Shown here piece by piece: positions 1 through 10,855 of a DNA stretch of 64,000 nucleotides (within the stretch, counting starts at the first letter, position 1; every line of letters begins with the position of its first letter). The position numbers and the translations under genes were made by a program. The notes under the pieces were generated by a model that saw only the letters and a list, made by a program, of their open reading frames with translations, was not told the DNA's origin and did not search any database. The stretch covers positions 74,672,791 through 74,736,790 of the forward strand of contig CM043948.1 of assembly GCA_014529385.2 (NCBI GenBank). The letters are read 5' to 3'. The DNA is from Adiantum capillus-veneris (Eukaryota > Streptophyta > Polypodiopsida > Polypodiales > Pteridaceae).

Positions 1-1
1 A

Positions 2-1057
2 GCTGACACTCATTTGGTTAAACGAGGCTTTCGTAACAGTCCAACAGAAAGCACATTGTATGTAAAGCGTGAGGATGATGTATTTCTCATTGTGGTTCTT
101 TATGTTGATGATTTGCTGATCACTGGACCAAATGAGAGACATATTGCTGAATTTAAGGCTGATTTGAATGCTACTTTCAAGATGAAAGATTTGGGGCTGT
201 TGCATCATTACTTGGGTATACAGTTTAAGCAGTGTGATGGTGGTATTGCCTTGTGTCAGAAAAGTTACATAGAGACATTGCTATGTAAGTTTGGACTTGA
301 GGATTGCAAACCTATTGCCACTCCCATGGAAACAGGTTTGAAGTTGAGTCTACATGATGCTGGCGATCCTGCTGATGTCACTCTTTACCAAACTGCTGTT
401 GGCTGCCTCATTTATGTATGCAACACGAGGCCAGATATTCAGTTTGCAGTCTCGCAGGTCAGCAGATTTATGCATAGCCCAGGGTCTAAGCATTGGCAGG
501 CTGTCAAGAGGATTTTCCGCTACCTTAGTGGCACTTTACATCTTGGCTTGTTTTATCCCAAGGGGGGATCATTGCCGCCAGACTTACATGCTTTTTCGGA
601 CTCAGATTGGGCTGGTTGTTTTGACACGCGAGTGTCCACAAGTGGTTTTTGTTTCATGCTTGGCAGTTCATGTATATCATGGTTGAGCAAGAAGCAACCT
701 ACTGTGGCCACTTCGAGTTGTGAGGCTGAGTACAGGGCAGTCTTCACAGCTACGGTTGAGTGTGTATGGCTCAGACGCCTTATGGCTGACTTGGGTGTTG
801 GACAGGACACTGCCAACACTATCTACACTGACAGTCAGAGCGCATTGGCAGTTGCGAGGAACCCAGTTTTTCATGCTCGCACAAAGCACATTGAGGTGCA
901 TTACCACTATGTCAGGGAGAGGCTCTCAGCAGGAGAGATCAGCTTGGCTTATGTGCCAACACAGGACAACCTTGCAGATCTTTTCACAAAGGCATTGTCT
1001 CGTGAGAAGCTTGAAGCTTTCCGCAAAGCTTTGGGCTTACTCCCCTTTGTGGACTGA
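2..1057 (+). CDS. Ty1/copia pol, 3' part (RT end and RNase H), cut by window edge
   Basis: Reverse transcriptase and RNase H of a Ty1/copia retrotransposon, which copy the element RNA into DNA inside the virus-like particle. The frame is open from base 2, so the true start lies outside the window and no start codon is assigned. The first 60 residues hold the RT palm motif YVDD followed by LLITG, then MKDLGLLHHYLGIQF, typical of copia RT. RNase H follows from about base 580: SDSDWAGC, then SWLSKKQ and SCEAEYRA, and it ends with a YVPTQDNLADLFTKAL-type tail. The stop is TGA at 1055-1057. No internal stop or frameshift is present in more than 1 kb, unlike every other retroelement here, so this copy may be young. 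The PPT and 3' LTR follow directly. Confidence 0.93.
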   Translation, partial: ADTHLVKRGFRNSPTESTLYVKREDDVFLIVVLYVDDLLITGPNERHIAEFKADLNATFKMKDLGLLHHYLGIQFKQCDGGIALCQKSYIETLLCKFGLEDCKPIATPMETGLKLSLHDAGDPADVTLYQTAVGCLIYVCNTRPDIQFAVSQVSRFMHSPGSKHWQAVKRIFRYLSGTLHLGLFYPKGGSLPPDLHAFSDSDWAGCFDTRVSTSGFCFMLGSSCISWLSKKQPTVATSSCEAEYRAVFTATVECVWLRRLMADLGVGQDTANTIYTDSQSALAVARNPVFHARTKHIEVHYHYVRERLSAGEISLAYVPTQDNLADLFTKALSREKLEAFRKALGLLPFVD

Positions 1058-1121
1058 TCCTGTCCTCAGGGCATGGCACTTCCCTTTACTCATGTGCCAG
1101 CTCTCGTTCACCGCATCACTC

Positions 1122-1359
1122 CAGGGGGGATTTGTTACCATATACATGTGGTAGTGATGTGTGTGAACACACTAGGACTGCCGGGGCATTTTTTCCCTCT
1201 TTAGGAGGTTTTTCCCCCCGTGCATTGTATATACGCCCATCACTCTAGGGCTATCTATCTTTCCATTGCACACTAAGGAATACACTTTCTATTGTGTACC
1301 TTGAGCTTCCTTCGTCTTCTCCAAGCTGTGTGTGTTTCTCTGCAACCCTAATTCCAACA
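1122..1359 (+). repeat. PPT and 3' LTR of the left-edge copia element
   Basis: A purine tract (AGGGGGGA, about 1123-1130) lies just before TGTTACC at 1133. The LTR is read as 1133-1359 (about 227 bp), beginning TGTTA and ending ACA, short as in many copia LTRs. A TATA-like TTGTATATA lies near 1227. The 5' LTR and both target-site copies are outside the window, so the right boundary rests only on the TG...CA rule. Confidence 0.65.
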
Positions 1360-1414
1360 AAGTGTTCGTATTGCGCTTATACTTTTTTAAAGTGTTTAAG
1401 TGGCCATGTTCATC

Positions 1415-1455
<41 letters not shown>

Positions 1456-1952
1456 ATTTGAAGCTTTGAGTACTAATGTTGTCTTCTTTTCTTGCAGCCA
1501 ATTAAATGGCCCATGAATTGTGAATATTTTTCCACGTGTAAAAAATCTTATTGTTGATGCCTTTGAAAAAAATTTATTAACTGCTGAACGGGGATGGCAA
1601 TGGGCATGGGAAGTGATCGAGAAAAACTACACTGTTTGGGGGTCATATGTAAATGAAGAGTTGGACACGATTTACAGCAAGTTGCTTGATCCCTATTGCT
1701 TTCCCAACATTAGGCTCATGCTCTTAAAGCAAGAGCTTAGGTTGATTCTTCATAACAATATTTACTTGAACTAAGTTCAAAAAATAGATTTAAGAGAAGT
1801 TTGTAGAGCTCCAGCTCTATATCTTGATCCTGTTGAAATAGCACGACTAAGAGTGTTATGCAGATATGTTCATGAGCCTTTTTGGCAATAATTTGATAAT
1901 AATGTAAACTATTTTTTTTTGTTTGAAATATGTCTCTTTAGTCATGTGCTTT

Positions 1953-1984
<32 letters not shown>

Positions 1985-2337
1985 GCCTGCAAAAGGAGCT
2001 AAATGTACCAGGAGTAGTCTAAAGGGACCAAAGACAGAAAGTGTTATCATGTTGGTATCAAACGTGTATGTGTCATGGAGAGATATATAAAGATACACAC
2101 ACACAAACACATACAGAGTGAGGTGGTAAGAGCGAGCAAGGCTCGCGAGCTAGTGTAGATAGATAGTGGAGGCATGTCGAAGCTAAAAAAATCCATATAG
2201 CACCGAGTCGCGTTGTACTAGTAAATATAAATGTTCGATGAGACCATATGGATGTTTCGTAAAGGTACTCATCTTATCCACTGTAGTGTACATCAAATTC
2301 TCGACATGAAAAATGTAAATTGTATCCTAGAGAAGCT
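1360..2337. other. Non-coding flank with two (CT)n tracts
   Basis: Between the copia LTR and the candidate exon 1. It holds CT arrays at about 1416-1454 and 1959-1984. An open stretch (1517-1774, 84 codons from a GTG) has no ATG, is closed upstream by an in-frame TGA, and resembles nothing I know. A pyrimidine-rich stretch ending TTGCAG (1485-1497) looks like a splice acceptor but leads into that stop. The last 240 bases would be promoter and 5' UTR of the gene starting at 2338. I see no clear TATA box. Confidence 0.4.
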
Positions 2338-2664
2338 ATGGCTCCAGTGGAGGCGGAGAGAAAGAAAGAAGTGGCGCAGCAGGGGCCGCTGTGTTGTGCG
2401 TTGCCCCCGTTACCGACCCTTCCCAAGCCCCTCTTCAACAGAGAGCTTGACGGGTGTTTATGCGCCATTAACCACCTGCACTCTTTGCTCAACAGGGAGC
2501 TCGATGGTTGCGTGTGCGCAGTGACCCACCTGCAGTCTATCGTCTCCAAGCGCTTCGACAGCCTCAAAAATGCCCTTATTTGCAATGCTCGTGATGCAGC
2601 GCTAAAACATCCACATCTTTCACGACTTCTCCCGCCTCAGTTTCTGTCCTGCTGCCTTCCCCAG
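2338..2664 (+). CDS. Candidate exon 1 of the YGGT-family (YLMG-like) gene
   Basis: A GC-rich ORF of 109 codons starting MAPVEAERKK, with G after the ATG. It contains a repeated motif NRELDGC-x-CA-x-x-HL (residues about 34-46 and 53-65) and ends KHPHLSRLLPPQFLSCCLPQ at a CAG/GT splice-donor-like site (GT at 2665-2666). Read through, the frame stops at 2718 after an unremarkable tail. I assign it to the gene whose exons 2-3 lie at 47696-48362 because the strand, the phase (0 to 0) and the joined length (about 267 residues) agree, and because YLMG proteins carry a poorly conserved N-terminal region of about 100 residues there. The donor (gttcga) is not a strong consensus. No homology is visible in the ORF alone, so the link is inference. 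It could instead be an unrelated ORF. Confidence 0.48.
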
Positions 2665-3299
2665 GTTCGATCTTCTCTTCGTATCTCTCTAGTTTCTTTG
2701 GTTCTTCTGAGACAGTGATGGATGTTAGCCGTACTTGGAGCATTCTTTCCATTTGATTAAAGCAAGCCCGTATGGTCCTCCGGCAGTAAGGCTTATCTTG
2801 ATTCCCGGTGCGGGTGTGAGAATGAGTAGTATCAAATTGATGCAGAGAGAGCCGACCATCCATTTGGATTGAGGGAGGAATCCGAGGATAGGGAGGGCCC
2901 CTTAGTCATTGGTGAGCCTAGGGCCTCAAGCAAGAAATGCTGAAGGGTGTCCTGGCTGCCAGTGTTATTAAAAAACGTTGCCCTGATGGAAAACACAGCC
3001 ATGATAGTGTGAGGTGCAACGGAGTTGTTATGGTGAAGATCTAGTTTTACACTTCCAAAATCTTTTACTTCTTTCCTTGTGTTAGTGATTGCTTTTAACT
3101 TGAATGATGGTTCCTTTTACTTTCCCCTAAAGAGAGGGGTTGAGAGAATGCAATAGAGATGTGTAGAGGGAGAGAGAAAGAGAGAGAAGAGGAGAGTGAC
3201 ACCCTATGGGGTCCCAACCAACCCTCTCAAGGGCCTCTCACACCGTTGCCGATGTGGTATTTGCTTTAGATTGCGTAAATGGAATGTATACACAATGCA
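2665..3299. other. No gene recognised
   Basis: Would be the start of the long intron if the exon 1 call holds. Short GA-rich tract near 3150-3200. No retroelement coding recognised. Confidence 0.4.
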
Positions 3300-4057
3300 A
3301 CACCTCAAGTGCAAACTGTATTAACTCGAATGACAATCACCTCGGTAACTCCTTAAGATGAGGCACCTCCGGGGCTGATTTGATGCACCTTTGGATCCTT
3401 GTCGATGTGGGATTGCGAATGGCCACCAAGGGGCTGATTTGCACTCCCGATGTGAGAGGAATGAATGGCTGAAAACGCAGAGGCCGATGATTGATAGCAA
3501 TGGAGCACTCGATGCCGGCGAGGGAATGGCCTAGGTGAGGCTCGATGGGCTACTGAAGTACCGGACTGCGACGAGCAACATGCATAGGCTGATCTGAGCC
3601 GTTTCTTGGCGAGGAGAAGGGCTGCAATCTGAAAGGCTGATCTGTTGCTAGGGTTGGCGATAGGCTGAAAACCGCAAACGTTGGGTTCTCCTTGCCAAAA
3701 ACGCCAGGGCTGATCTGAGGCAAAAATGCTAGGCTGATCTGCAACTCTCTTGCTAGTGCTTTTGAACTGATGTGAAAACATTGGGGTTCTTGCTCCTTAT
3801 ATATGTGAGAAATTAGCCTTATGAACTTTTTAAGGCTTGGGCAAGGCAATCCGTCTACCAGACTCAACAAATAAATCATAAAAATGATTTATAAAAATGT
3901 TTGGTCAGGGATTTTAGTTCTGGGTGAAACTATCGCACATTTGTCCACCCAAGAATCCACGACGCCGGGAATGGCTCGTTGGTTTCCTCTAACCTAGAAC
4001 TACATGCTTGTCATGCCAGATGTCCACCATAGTGTAATAACATCTGTCAAAACGTGT
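3300..4057 (-). repeat. Degenerate LTR-like remnant, minus orientation
   Basis: Read on the minus strand, this has a TATATAAGG promoter-like box (3789-3800) followed by several hundred bases rich in short units such as 'cagcctagcgtt', 'gcagatcagcc' and 'aacgc'. The same texture follows the TATA box in the family X LTRs elsewhere in this window. A possible outer end, TGTTATTACACTATGG, reads leftward from about 4056. I found no convincing inner end, PBS, PPT or TSD, so the boundaries are approximate. The minus-strand ORFs of 109-142 codons here have no protein-family signature and I treat them as chance. Confidence 0.35.
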
Positions 4058-4442
4058 ATACAAACCATTTATGCAAGCGGGTTTCAAAACTAAAAACCTA
4101 ATCTAATGGACTCGTCCGAACATGCAGGTCTTGCGAACATGCTCTCAAAATTGCAGGTACTAATCCTCCTAGGCTTCTAGACATCCCTATCTAGGGAGAA
4201 GGGGAAAATTGGTTGTGGAAGTCGATGAAGCATCTCCACGTGGCACGGAGAGCCATGTGCACGTGACAGGTAGATACGTGAGGGGAGGAAGAAACACCCA
4301 AGATTGGGATAGTTGGTGAATGATACCATGTTAGAGTGGCACAGTGGAAACATAAAAGAGAGGAGAGATGAGACAAAGACATAGAGAAGATGCATCATGT
4401 AGAGAAAGAGGGCGATATCCTCATCACATGACTACGCTAGAG

Positions 4443-4474
<32 letters not shown>

Positions 4475-4478
4475 GGGG
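4443..4478. repeat. C30 homopolymer followed by G6
   Basis: Thirty consecutive C (4443-4472) followed directly by six G. Homopolymers of C this long are rare in plant DNA and hard to sequence, so the exact length is doubtful. Confidence 0.9.
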
Positions 4479-4702
4479 AGGGAGGGGCAACCATACACAA
4501 ATAGTGCACATTGGGAAAGTGGGTGCCCATGTTACCTGTATGCGTGCTAGAATGCAAGCCTGCCATTGTCATAGATGGCTTCACGACCATTATAAAATAT
4601 GCAGGTGAATACCCTAATAACAAGGGCGTCGATAATAAAAGGGATAGTGGACCAGAACTGGTCTGGCTGGTGAATGCGGCCTGACCTGGACTTGATGCAA
4701 CC

Positions 4703-5055
4703 TAAGGCCCCTGTCACACTAGGACAGGTGTCCAATTGTGATTTGCACGTATGGCCGGCCCATTGCTGTCACATTGGGATATTTAGCAAATGCTTGTCTT
4801 CGATTGCAAGCAACGAGACTAGCCCAAGTGGTAGGTCTTCCCCTTTCCACGTTGTATGTCAGAATTCGAGACCTGTGAGACGCTTTCGCGCGTGTACTTT
4901 TGCAGATGGCCGCTTGTTTAGAAAGTTGGGCGAGCATGCGAGGCCACCCTTCTGACGTCCTCTCACGACCAACTTTTTCTTTTTGCAATGGTGAATACGC
5001 GCACGCCAAGTCAGCCTGGGCTTTAGTTGCCCGCCTCTGTGTGACACGGGCGTAA
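4703..5055. mobile_element. PIF/Harbinger (Tourist)-like MITE
   Basis: A 347-bp non-coding segment (4706-5052) with terminal inverted repeats: GGCCCCTGTCACAC at the left, and CGCCCGTGTCACAC reading inward from the right (12 of 14 match). It is flanked by TAA on both sides (4703-4705, 5053-5055), and a 3-bp T-A-A duplication is the PIF/Harbinger signature. No transposase is encoded. The TIR is short and the 3-bp TSD is weak evidence on its own. Confidence 0.5.
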
Positions 5056-5108
5056 GTGCAATGCAGATGAGCGGCCAGCCCGGGTGCATACTAGCCGGAT
5101 ACAATTAT

Positions 5109-5476
5109 TGTCACAAGACAGGCACCATGTGCCAATAGAAAAGAACAGATTGAACAGACTTTAAGCACTTCAATAACAACTGAATTGAAAGAGAGAGTAC
5201 ACGCGACACGGAGCGGCGGAATTCCACCCCAGAGAGTAGTGGCGCCAAACCTTGATGCCCCTTTTGATATTTCTTTATATTACTTGAACTCAGTACAATG
5301 CTGGTACTCACGCTTTGCACCTTCTCACTAATGCGTGCCAAAGAATGAGCCCTCTGCACATATTTAAAGGCCCTTGGCCTCAAAAGCAGCTACATGAAAT
5401 GCAGTAAAGTGAAAAGCAACTGGTCCAAAAGCATCTTGTCCAAAAGCTGCAAGCCCGCAAAACGCGGAAATCCGTA
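5109..5476 (-). repeat. Family Z LTR, truncated by insertion of element A
   Basis: The first 368 bp match the family Z LTRs at 31817 and 32852: TGTCACAAGACAGGCACC, then AATAGAAAAGAACAGA, then 'cggaattccacccc' and 'cggtatttctttatatt'-like stretches, and finally AAAACGCGGAAATCCGTA, where family X element A begins. As at 31.8-33.5 kb, the LTR reads on the minus strand. The rest of this LTR is not found after the nest, so the locus lost sequence or was rearranged. Confidence 0.75.
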
Positions 5477-6600
5477 TGTCACGTGCGCATCTAACCCTAT
5501 GTGTACGTGGATAAGCTACTTCATGACTAGGGTTCAGTTTAGTTCAATTAGGTTAGGAAGTGTTCTGGCACTTTTGTGAGTCTGTTCGCAGACCGTGCAT
5601 GTCCAGACACTTAGAGTAGATGCATATCCTCTGGTTGCACACAACATGATCATGAGCATCACCATCGTCGGGAGCATTTTACAGTGCACAGAACCTATTT
5701 TCCCAATTTTAGCCATTTTTCACTTATTATTAGTAAGTGACTTTGTTGGGAAACTGGGTAGGGTAATTTAGCCAACAGTGCACCTTTTCAGCAAGACTCC
5801 CTGGCAGGCAACCTAGCGTTTTCCAGCCAACAGACCAAAGACTAGCCTAGTGTGTTTTTCATCAAGGACAGCCCAACGTTTTGCAGCAGCAGATCAAGCC
5901 TGGCGCTAGCAGATTTCCACAGCAGAATCCATAGCGTTTTTGCAGCAAGACACCAGATCAGCCCTAGCGTTTTTGGATCAGCAGAGCTCCTAGAGTTTTG
6001 CAGATTCCCGGCGACAGATTCAGCCTTTGCATCAGCGTTTTCAGTTTTCAGCGTATAGACACCACATAACAAGTCCCAAACCTCGCAGATCTCACCTTCC
6101 TGCAGCAGATCCTCGCCGCACGGTTAGATCAGCTAGCGTTTGCAGATTCAGCCCGGAAAACGCAGATTTCAGCATCTGCGTTGTCAGCGGGTCGTCGTCA
6201 CATCCTCGTCATCGCCGTTGTCACCGACATAGAGTAAGAATTTAGCAGATAAAAGATTTGCAGATTTCAGCCATTAGCGTTTTCAAATTTCAGCCGTCTC
6301 GTCGTTCGCAAGTCCATTGCATTGTAGAGATTTGTGCAATCAATAGTAGACCGCTCTCGCCATAGAGACTGGGGCCTTCAAAGGAGGGTTTGACAACATT
6401 CTGGTGTCGTATTCTTCTCTCTCTATCTCTCAGTCTCAGCACCTTCATTCACAGTGTTTACCACTTTGTTTGTGATCATTTGCACTCTCTCACTAAAGGA
6501 ACAGAAGGCTCTTCCTTCCGTAAGTAAAAGGAATGCTTGAGCACATTTCGGAGCACTCATCTTGAGCAAAGTTCAACATTCACTTCCGTTGCACCTTACA
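5477..6600 (+). repeat. 5' LTR of gypsy element A (family X)
   Basis: Begins TGTCACGTG and ends CACCTTACA, 1124 bp, directly before a primer-binding site. It shares with the other family X LTRs the start, the 'tctggcacttttgtgagtct' block, many 'gcagattcagcc/aacgc' units and a terminal TCCGTTGCACC block. It is diverged from B's LTR, so A is an older copy or a different subfamily. Confidence 0.85.
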
Positions 6601-6601
6601 T

Positions 6602-6613
6602 TGGTATCAGAGC
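6602..6613 (+). other. Primer-binding site of A (initiator tRNA-Met)
   Basis: TGGTATCAGAGC, one base after the LTR end. This is the usual plant PBS, complementary to the 3' end of initiator tRNA-Met, and fixes the LTR boundary and + orientation. Confidence 0.9.
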
Positions 6614-7028
6614 TTTGACAGTGTTCTGTATCACTCAAGGAAAGAACCACATAATTTTTTTTTTCTTGCACGAAACCCAAGTTCATTTGGACGTGTCGAT
6701 TCCTAATCGTGTTTTTGAAGAGTGACATGAAACCCAAGAAAGAAGGTCTTGTCCAGCCTCCCCTTGTTTCTCTTTTCACTCATTGAGAGCGGATCGTGCA
6801 CTTAGCGGCCGGGCAATCGACGTGAGGTGGGAAAAGCAACCTTGGTGTGAGCGAAAGGCCGCCAAGGGGTGCGCCCTTTGGAAAGAGAAGAGCTGGGGTA
6901 AGAGAAGATCCTTCTCTAACACAGATTGCAAGCGAAAGAAGAACCTCAAGAACTCAAGAACTCAAGAACCACAAGAACCACAAGAACCCTAAGTTCCTCG
7001 TGAACTTAAGAATCCAAGACTTCAGTGT

Positions 7029-8463
7029 ATGGTCATTATCCGAAGCGGAATGGATGCTTCGCATGGAGGTGATGAGCATGGAAGTGGCGAAGAAGAATTT
7101 TCCCCACCAGGAGGTTTTTCTGACCCTCCCCCTTCCCCATCTACGCCAAGGATTGCACCAAATCCTATGGAGGCTTTGGTCAAGACGATGATGGACATGA
7201 TGCTACAACAAGAAGCGCAACGCGTTACCTTAGAGTGTGAGCGCGAAGAAAGACAAACATCCTTGGATCGCGAGCGGGAACAAGCGCGCTTGGCAGCCGA
7301 GGAACGAAAAGAAAGAAAAATAGAAAGAAAGGCTGACTTGGAGTGTGAGCGCGAGCAAGCGCGCTTGGCGGCCGAGAAGCAAAGTGCAGCCTTCGAGTGT
7401 GAGAAGCGCGCTTGGCGGCCGAAGAAAGAAAGGAAGCCCAACGAGTAGCGGCTGAAGAGAGACGAGCAGCCTTGGAGTTAGAGCGTGAGGCGTAGAGAGA
7501 TCAACGCATGAAGGAGTTGGTCCTACAGGTTTTCACCTCGAAACCCGAGCCGGCCAAAGATATTGGTGGTTCATCAAGTGGCGCAAGCCAAGCTTCGGAC
7601 TCCAACAACCCCGTCACCGAGAAGTCGACTTTCAGTAAGTATGACAGTAAGATGGATGGTAGTGTTATTCATTCTTGGTTGCGTCAATTTAATGCTTATT
7701 TTGCGACAACTAAGAAGACAGGGAATAGCAAGGTTCTAACGACAGCTATGTACATTGCCGGTGATGCCATTAATTGGTACCACGCATGGCAAGAGGCACA
7801 GTTGACCGCGCACCTAGAGGCTGCCGACGAAGACGCGCCCCTTTCCTTCAATAGGGCTGACTTCCAAGACAAGCTCAAGGCGCGGTTTATGCCACCACAA
7901 TACCTAACGCGGTTGAAAGAGGATTGGCGCAATCTCAAGCAAAATGGTATTCCAGTCATGTCTTTTTCTAACCGTGTTTTGTAGCTCGGCACCCAATTAC
8001 GCAAATCGGATGATGAGCGCAAAGAGGCTTTTCTTCTTGGTTTGGAGGAATATATCAAGTTTGATGTAGAAGTTTTCGACCCCGTGGATCTCAACAAGGC
8101 GGTAGCAATTGCTCTCTCCCAAGAGATGAAGCACAACATGGGAAAGCCCAAGGAAAACAAGTTGTCTCAAAGTACCACTTCGACTTCTCAGAACCCTCAT
8201 AATGGTAAGAACGGTAAGAATGGTAACTCTTCTAACCAATCGTCTTCTAGTCTCTCAGAAAAGAACTCTCCAAATGAATCTGAGGGTAAAGCAAACATAA
8301 TTGCTAAACCTAAGCTCACTCCAGATGAAAAGGCAAAAAAAGGAATTTTAGGAGGATACATCTCGTCGGAAGAACAAAGCATTTATTCTAAGGAAGGTAG
8401 ATGTTATCATTGTCACATCAAGGTCACATAAAAAGAACATGTCCTAAGCTTGACTCTAATGAA
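7029..8463 (+). pseudogene. Element A gag (Ty3/gypsy), broken
   Basis: Capsid/nucleocapsid polyprotein remnant. From ATG 7029 an acidic N-terminus (EEEFSPPGGFSDPP) runs into a charged coiled-coil with repeats of the type ERE-x-ARLAAE. A frameshift near 7405 and an in-frame TAG near 7498 follow. The Retrotrans_gag-type core lies at 7620-8140: STFSKYDSKMDGS, then AGDAINWYHAW, then FMPPQYLTRLKEDWRNLKQ, with a TAG at 7982-7984. The nucleocapsid knuckle near 8400-8445 is split by a 1-nt frameshift: CYHC is in one frame, HxxxC (HIKRTC) in another. At least two frameshifts and two stops make it non-functional. Confidence 0.8.
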
Positions 8464-8638
8464 CCCACAGAACCCACATCCTCTGTCAATGCAATAAATG
8501 GGAACACGAGTGTGACCCAAGTTTCTCGTGATCCTCCCATTGATGAGTCCCTCATTAAGTGTTATGGTAATGTGAAGGGTCAGCGTGTTGTCATAATGTT
8601 TGACCCAGGCAATATGCATGATGTGATTAGTGACTCTC
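8464..8638 (+). pseudogene. Element A aspartic protease, 5' half
   Basis: Start of the retropepsin domain: a conserved lead KCYGNVKGQRVVIMF, then the active-site triplet DPG (usually DSG or DTG), then NMHDVISDS. It is cut at 8638 by insertion of element B. The 3' half resumes at 21546 after the CTCTC duplication. Confidence 0.75.
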
Positions 8639-9856
8639 TGTCACGTGACACATCCCAACCCAACCCTATGTGTCCGTGGACAAGCTACAACATGATCAGG
8701 GTTCAGTCAGTGAAGTTAGTTGAGATTAACAGTGATCTGGCACTTTTGTGAGTCTATTGGTAGATCGTGCATGCCCAATCACTTAGCATAGATGCATATC
8801 CTCCGGTTGCACACAGCATGATCATCGGAATTCCCATCAGAATCCATTAGCATCAGTTAGGGGAATTTTCCAGTGCATTTAGCCTATTTTCCTATTTATT
8901 GGGATTTTCACTTATAATTTTTTATGTGACATTCCAACAAAAGTAGGTAGGGCAATTTTGCTAAGTTAATATATAAGCAAACCCAAGTTAGCACTTTCTG
9001 GCAGAAGGGGCAGCAAGAGCTTCCCGCTCAACAGGCAACTTCTCAGCAGTACCCCCCACAGATCCCTAGCTTTTCTGTTCCCAGCAGCAACCACCATCTC
9101 TGGCGTTTCTTCTCTAGCAGATTGATGCGCGCAAGGACCATCAGCATTAGCACTTTTATTTGCAGAAAGGCCTTATTTTCAGCCAGCGTTTTTCATCCAA
9201 AAACGCCAGCAAGACCTCAGTTTTCTCAGCAGTTTCAGCCCATGCTTGATCGTCATCAACCCCCAAGTCATCTAGCGGTTGCAGATTCACCTAGCCTGCA
9301 TCAGCGTTTTTGCAGCTTTACTCCAGCGTTTCCAACCTTGACAAAAACGCAGAATTCAGCCATTGACAAACGCAGGTTTTCAGCAATTAGAATCATAGCA
9401 GATTCCCCCATTCAGTTGTAGATGATCCCCCAAGTTTAGCCCAACAAAACGCAGCCAAAACAATCATTTTCAGCCATCGAAACAGTCCCCGAATTCAGCG
9501 ATTAGAAGATCCCAGATTTCAGCCATCAAGTTGTCGTCGTCGTCATCGGCATAGTCCCATTGCATCAGTCCATTGCATACGCATTGTACACCTTTGTGCA
9601 ATCAAAGAATAGACCACTCTCGCCGACGAGAGTGGGGCCTTCAGAGGAGGGTTTTCCAACCTCTCGGTGTCGTATCTCCTCTCTCCTTCTCTCAGTCTCA
9701 TTCACTTGCACGCACAATATCCACTCACTTTGTTCGTGACCACATCATTCTACAAGACGGAAAGCTCTCTCTTTCCTTAAGAACTAAAAAGGAACCTTGA
9801 GCAATAAAGATCACTAATCTTGAGAAAATACAACATTCATTCCGCTGCACCTAACA
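8639..9856 (+). repeat. 5' LTR of element B
   Basis: 1218 bp, starting TGTCACGTGACACATCCC and ending GCTGCACCTAACA. A TATA-like 'taatatataagc' near 8966 probably marks the promoter. Downstream lie many 'cagcgttt', 'aacgc' and 'gcagattc' units typical of this family. Near-identical ends occur in the 3' LTR and, inverted, in the solo LTRs at 24179 and 29197. Confidence 0.92.
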
Positions 9857-9857
9857 T

Positions 9858-9869
9858 TGGTATCAGAGC
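9858..9869 (+). other. Primer-binding site of B (initiator tRNA-Met)
   Basis: TGGTATCAGAGC directly after the LTR, as in element A. Confidence 0.9.
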
Positions 9870-10383
9870 TTTGGAAGTGTTCTGCATTACTCAAGGAAAG
9901 AACCACAAGAACCACAAGAATTTTTTTTGCTTGTTGCGATCGCACGAACCCAAGTTTACTTGGGCGTGGCGATTCCTAATCGTGTTTTGTTGAAGAGTGA
10001 CAGGAATCCCAAGAAAGAAGGGCTTTTCCAGCCTCCCCTTGTGTCTCTTTTTACTCATTGAGAGCGGACCGTGCACTTAGCGGCCGGTCAATTGAGGTGA
10101 GGTGGGAAAAAGCAACCTTGGTAGTGGAAGGCCGCCAAGGGGTGGGCCTGCAGAAAAGGGTAGAACTTGGGTGAAGAGAAGATCCTTCTCAAACGGGGTT
10201 TGCAAGCGAAAGAAAACCTCAAGAACCTCAAGAACCTCAAGAACCCCAAGAACCCAAGAACCAAGACCCGCAAGAACCCAAGTTCCCCGTGAACTTAAGA
10301 ACCCAAGACCCGCAAGAACCCAAGTTCCTGGTGGACTTAAGAACCCAAGACCCCAAGAACCCACAAGAACCCACGATTGCAGA

Positions 10384-10855
10384 ATGATCATCACTCGCAG
10401 CGGATTGGATACTTCTCTTGGAAGTGATGAGCATGAGAGAGACGAAGAAGAATTTTCCCCACCAGGAGGTTTTTCCGACCCTTCCCCATCTACGACAAAG
10501 ATTGCACTAACTCCTCCATAGGAGTTGGACCAAGAAAGAGAAGCAGAAAGAAAAGCCTATGAAGAAGATATGACAGCCATCGAGCGTAAGTACCAAGAAA
10601 GAAGGGCAGCCATAGAAGCAGAATTTTATTGCGAGAACAAAGCACAAATGCAAGAGTTATTGCGACTCTTTTCTCAAGCTCAGGCATAGATGCAACAGAA
10701 TCGAAAAAAGGAGACTCTCTCAGTCTCTTCTTCTCCACAGCATGACACACAGGAATTGCATGATGAGAAGCATGATGAATTGAATGATAATGATTTGCAT
10801 GATGAGTTGAAGCACAATGATAAGCATGATGATTTGATGCCAATGATTTGCATAA
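10384..10855 (+). pseudogene. Element B gag-like N-terminus and coiled coil, broken
   Basis: From ATG 10384 the start matches element A gag (MIITRSGLDTS, DEEEFSPPGGFSDPSPS). After a TAG at 10519-10521 the same frame continues as a charged coiled coil (YEEDMTAIERKYQERR, AEFYCENKAQMQELLRLFSQ). A second TAG lies at about 10687-10689, followed by KKETLSVSSSP and a His/Asp-rich repeat (HDTQELHDEKHDEL). The gag core and zinc knuckle present in A are missing, so there is an internal deletion. The ORF beginning further upstream at 10102 lies in the leader and is mostly Pro/Arg/Thr-rich low-complexity sequence. Confidence 0.6.

Noticed and set aside
1517-1774. Possible exon after a TTGCAG acceptor-like site
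   Set aside because: An in-frame TGA lies between the AG and the open stretch, there is no ATG, and no family is recognisable.
3353-3879. Minus-strand ORFs of 109-142 codons
   Set aside because: They follow the repetitive LTR-like texture. No domain, and two frames are open at once.
4368-4623. Poly-Pro/poly-Gly ORFs
   Set aside because: Created by the C30 homopolymer.
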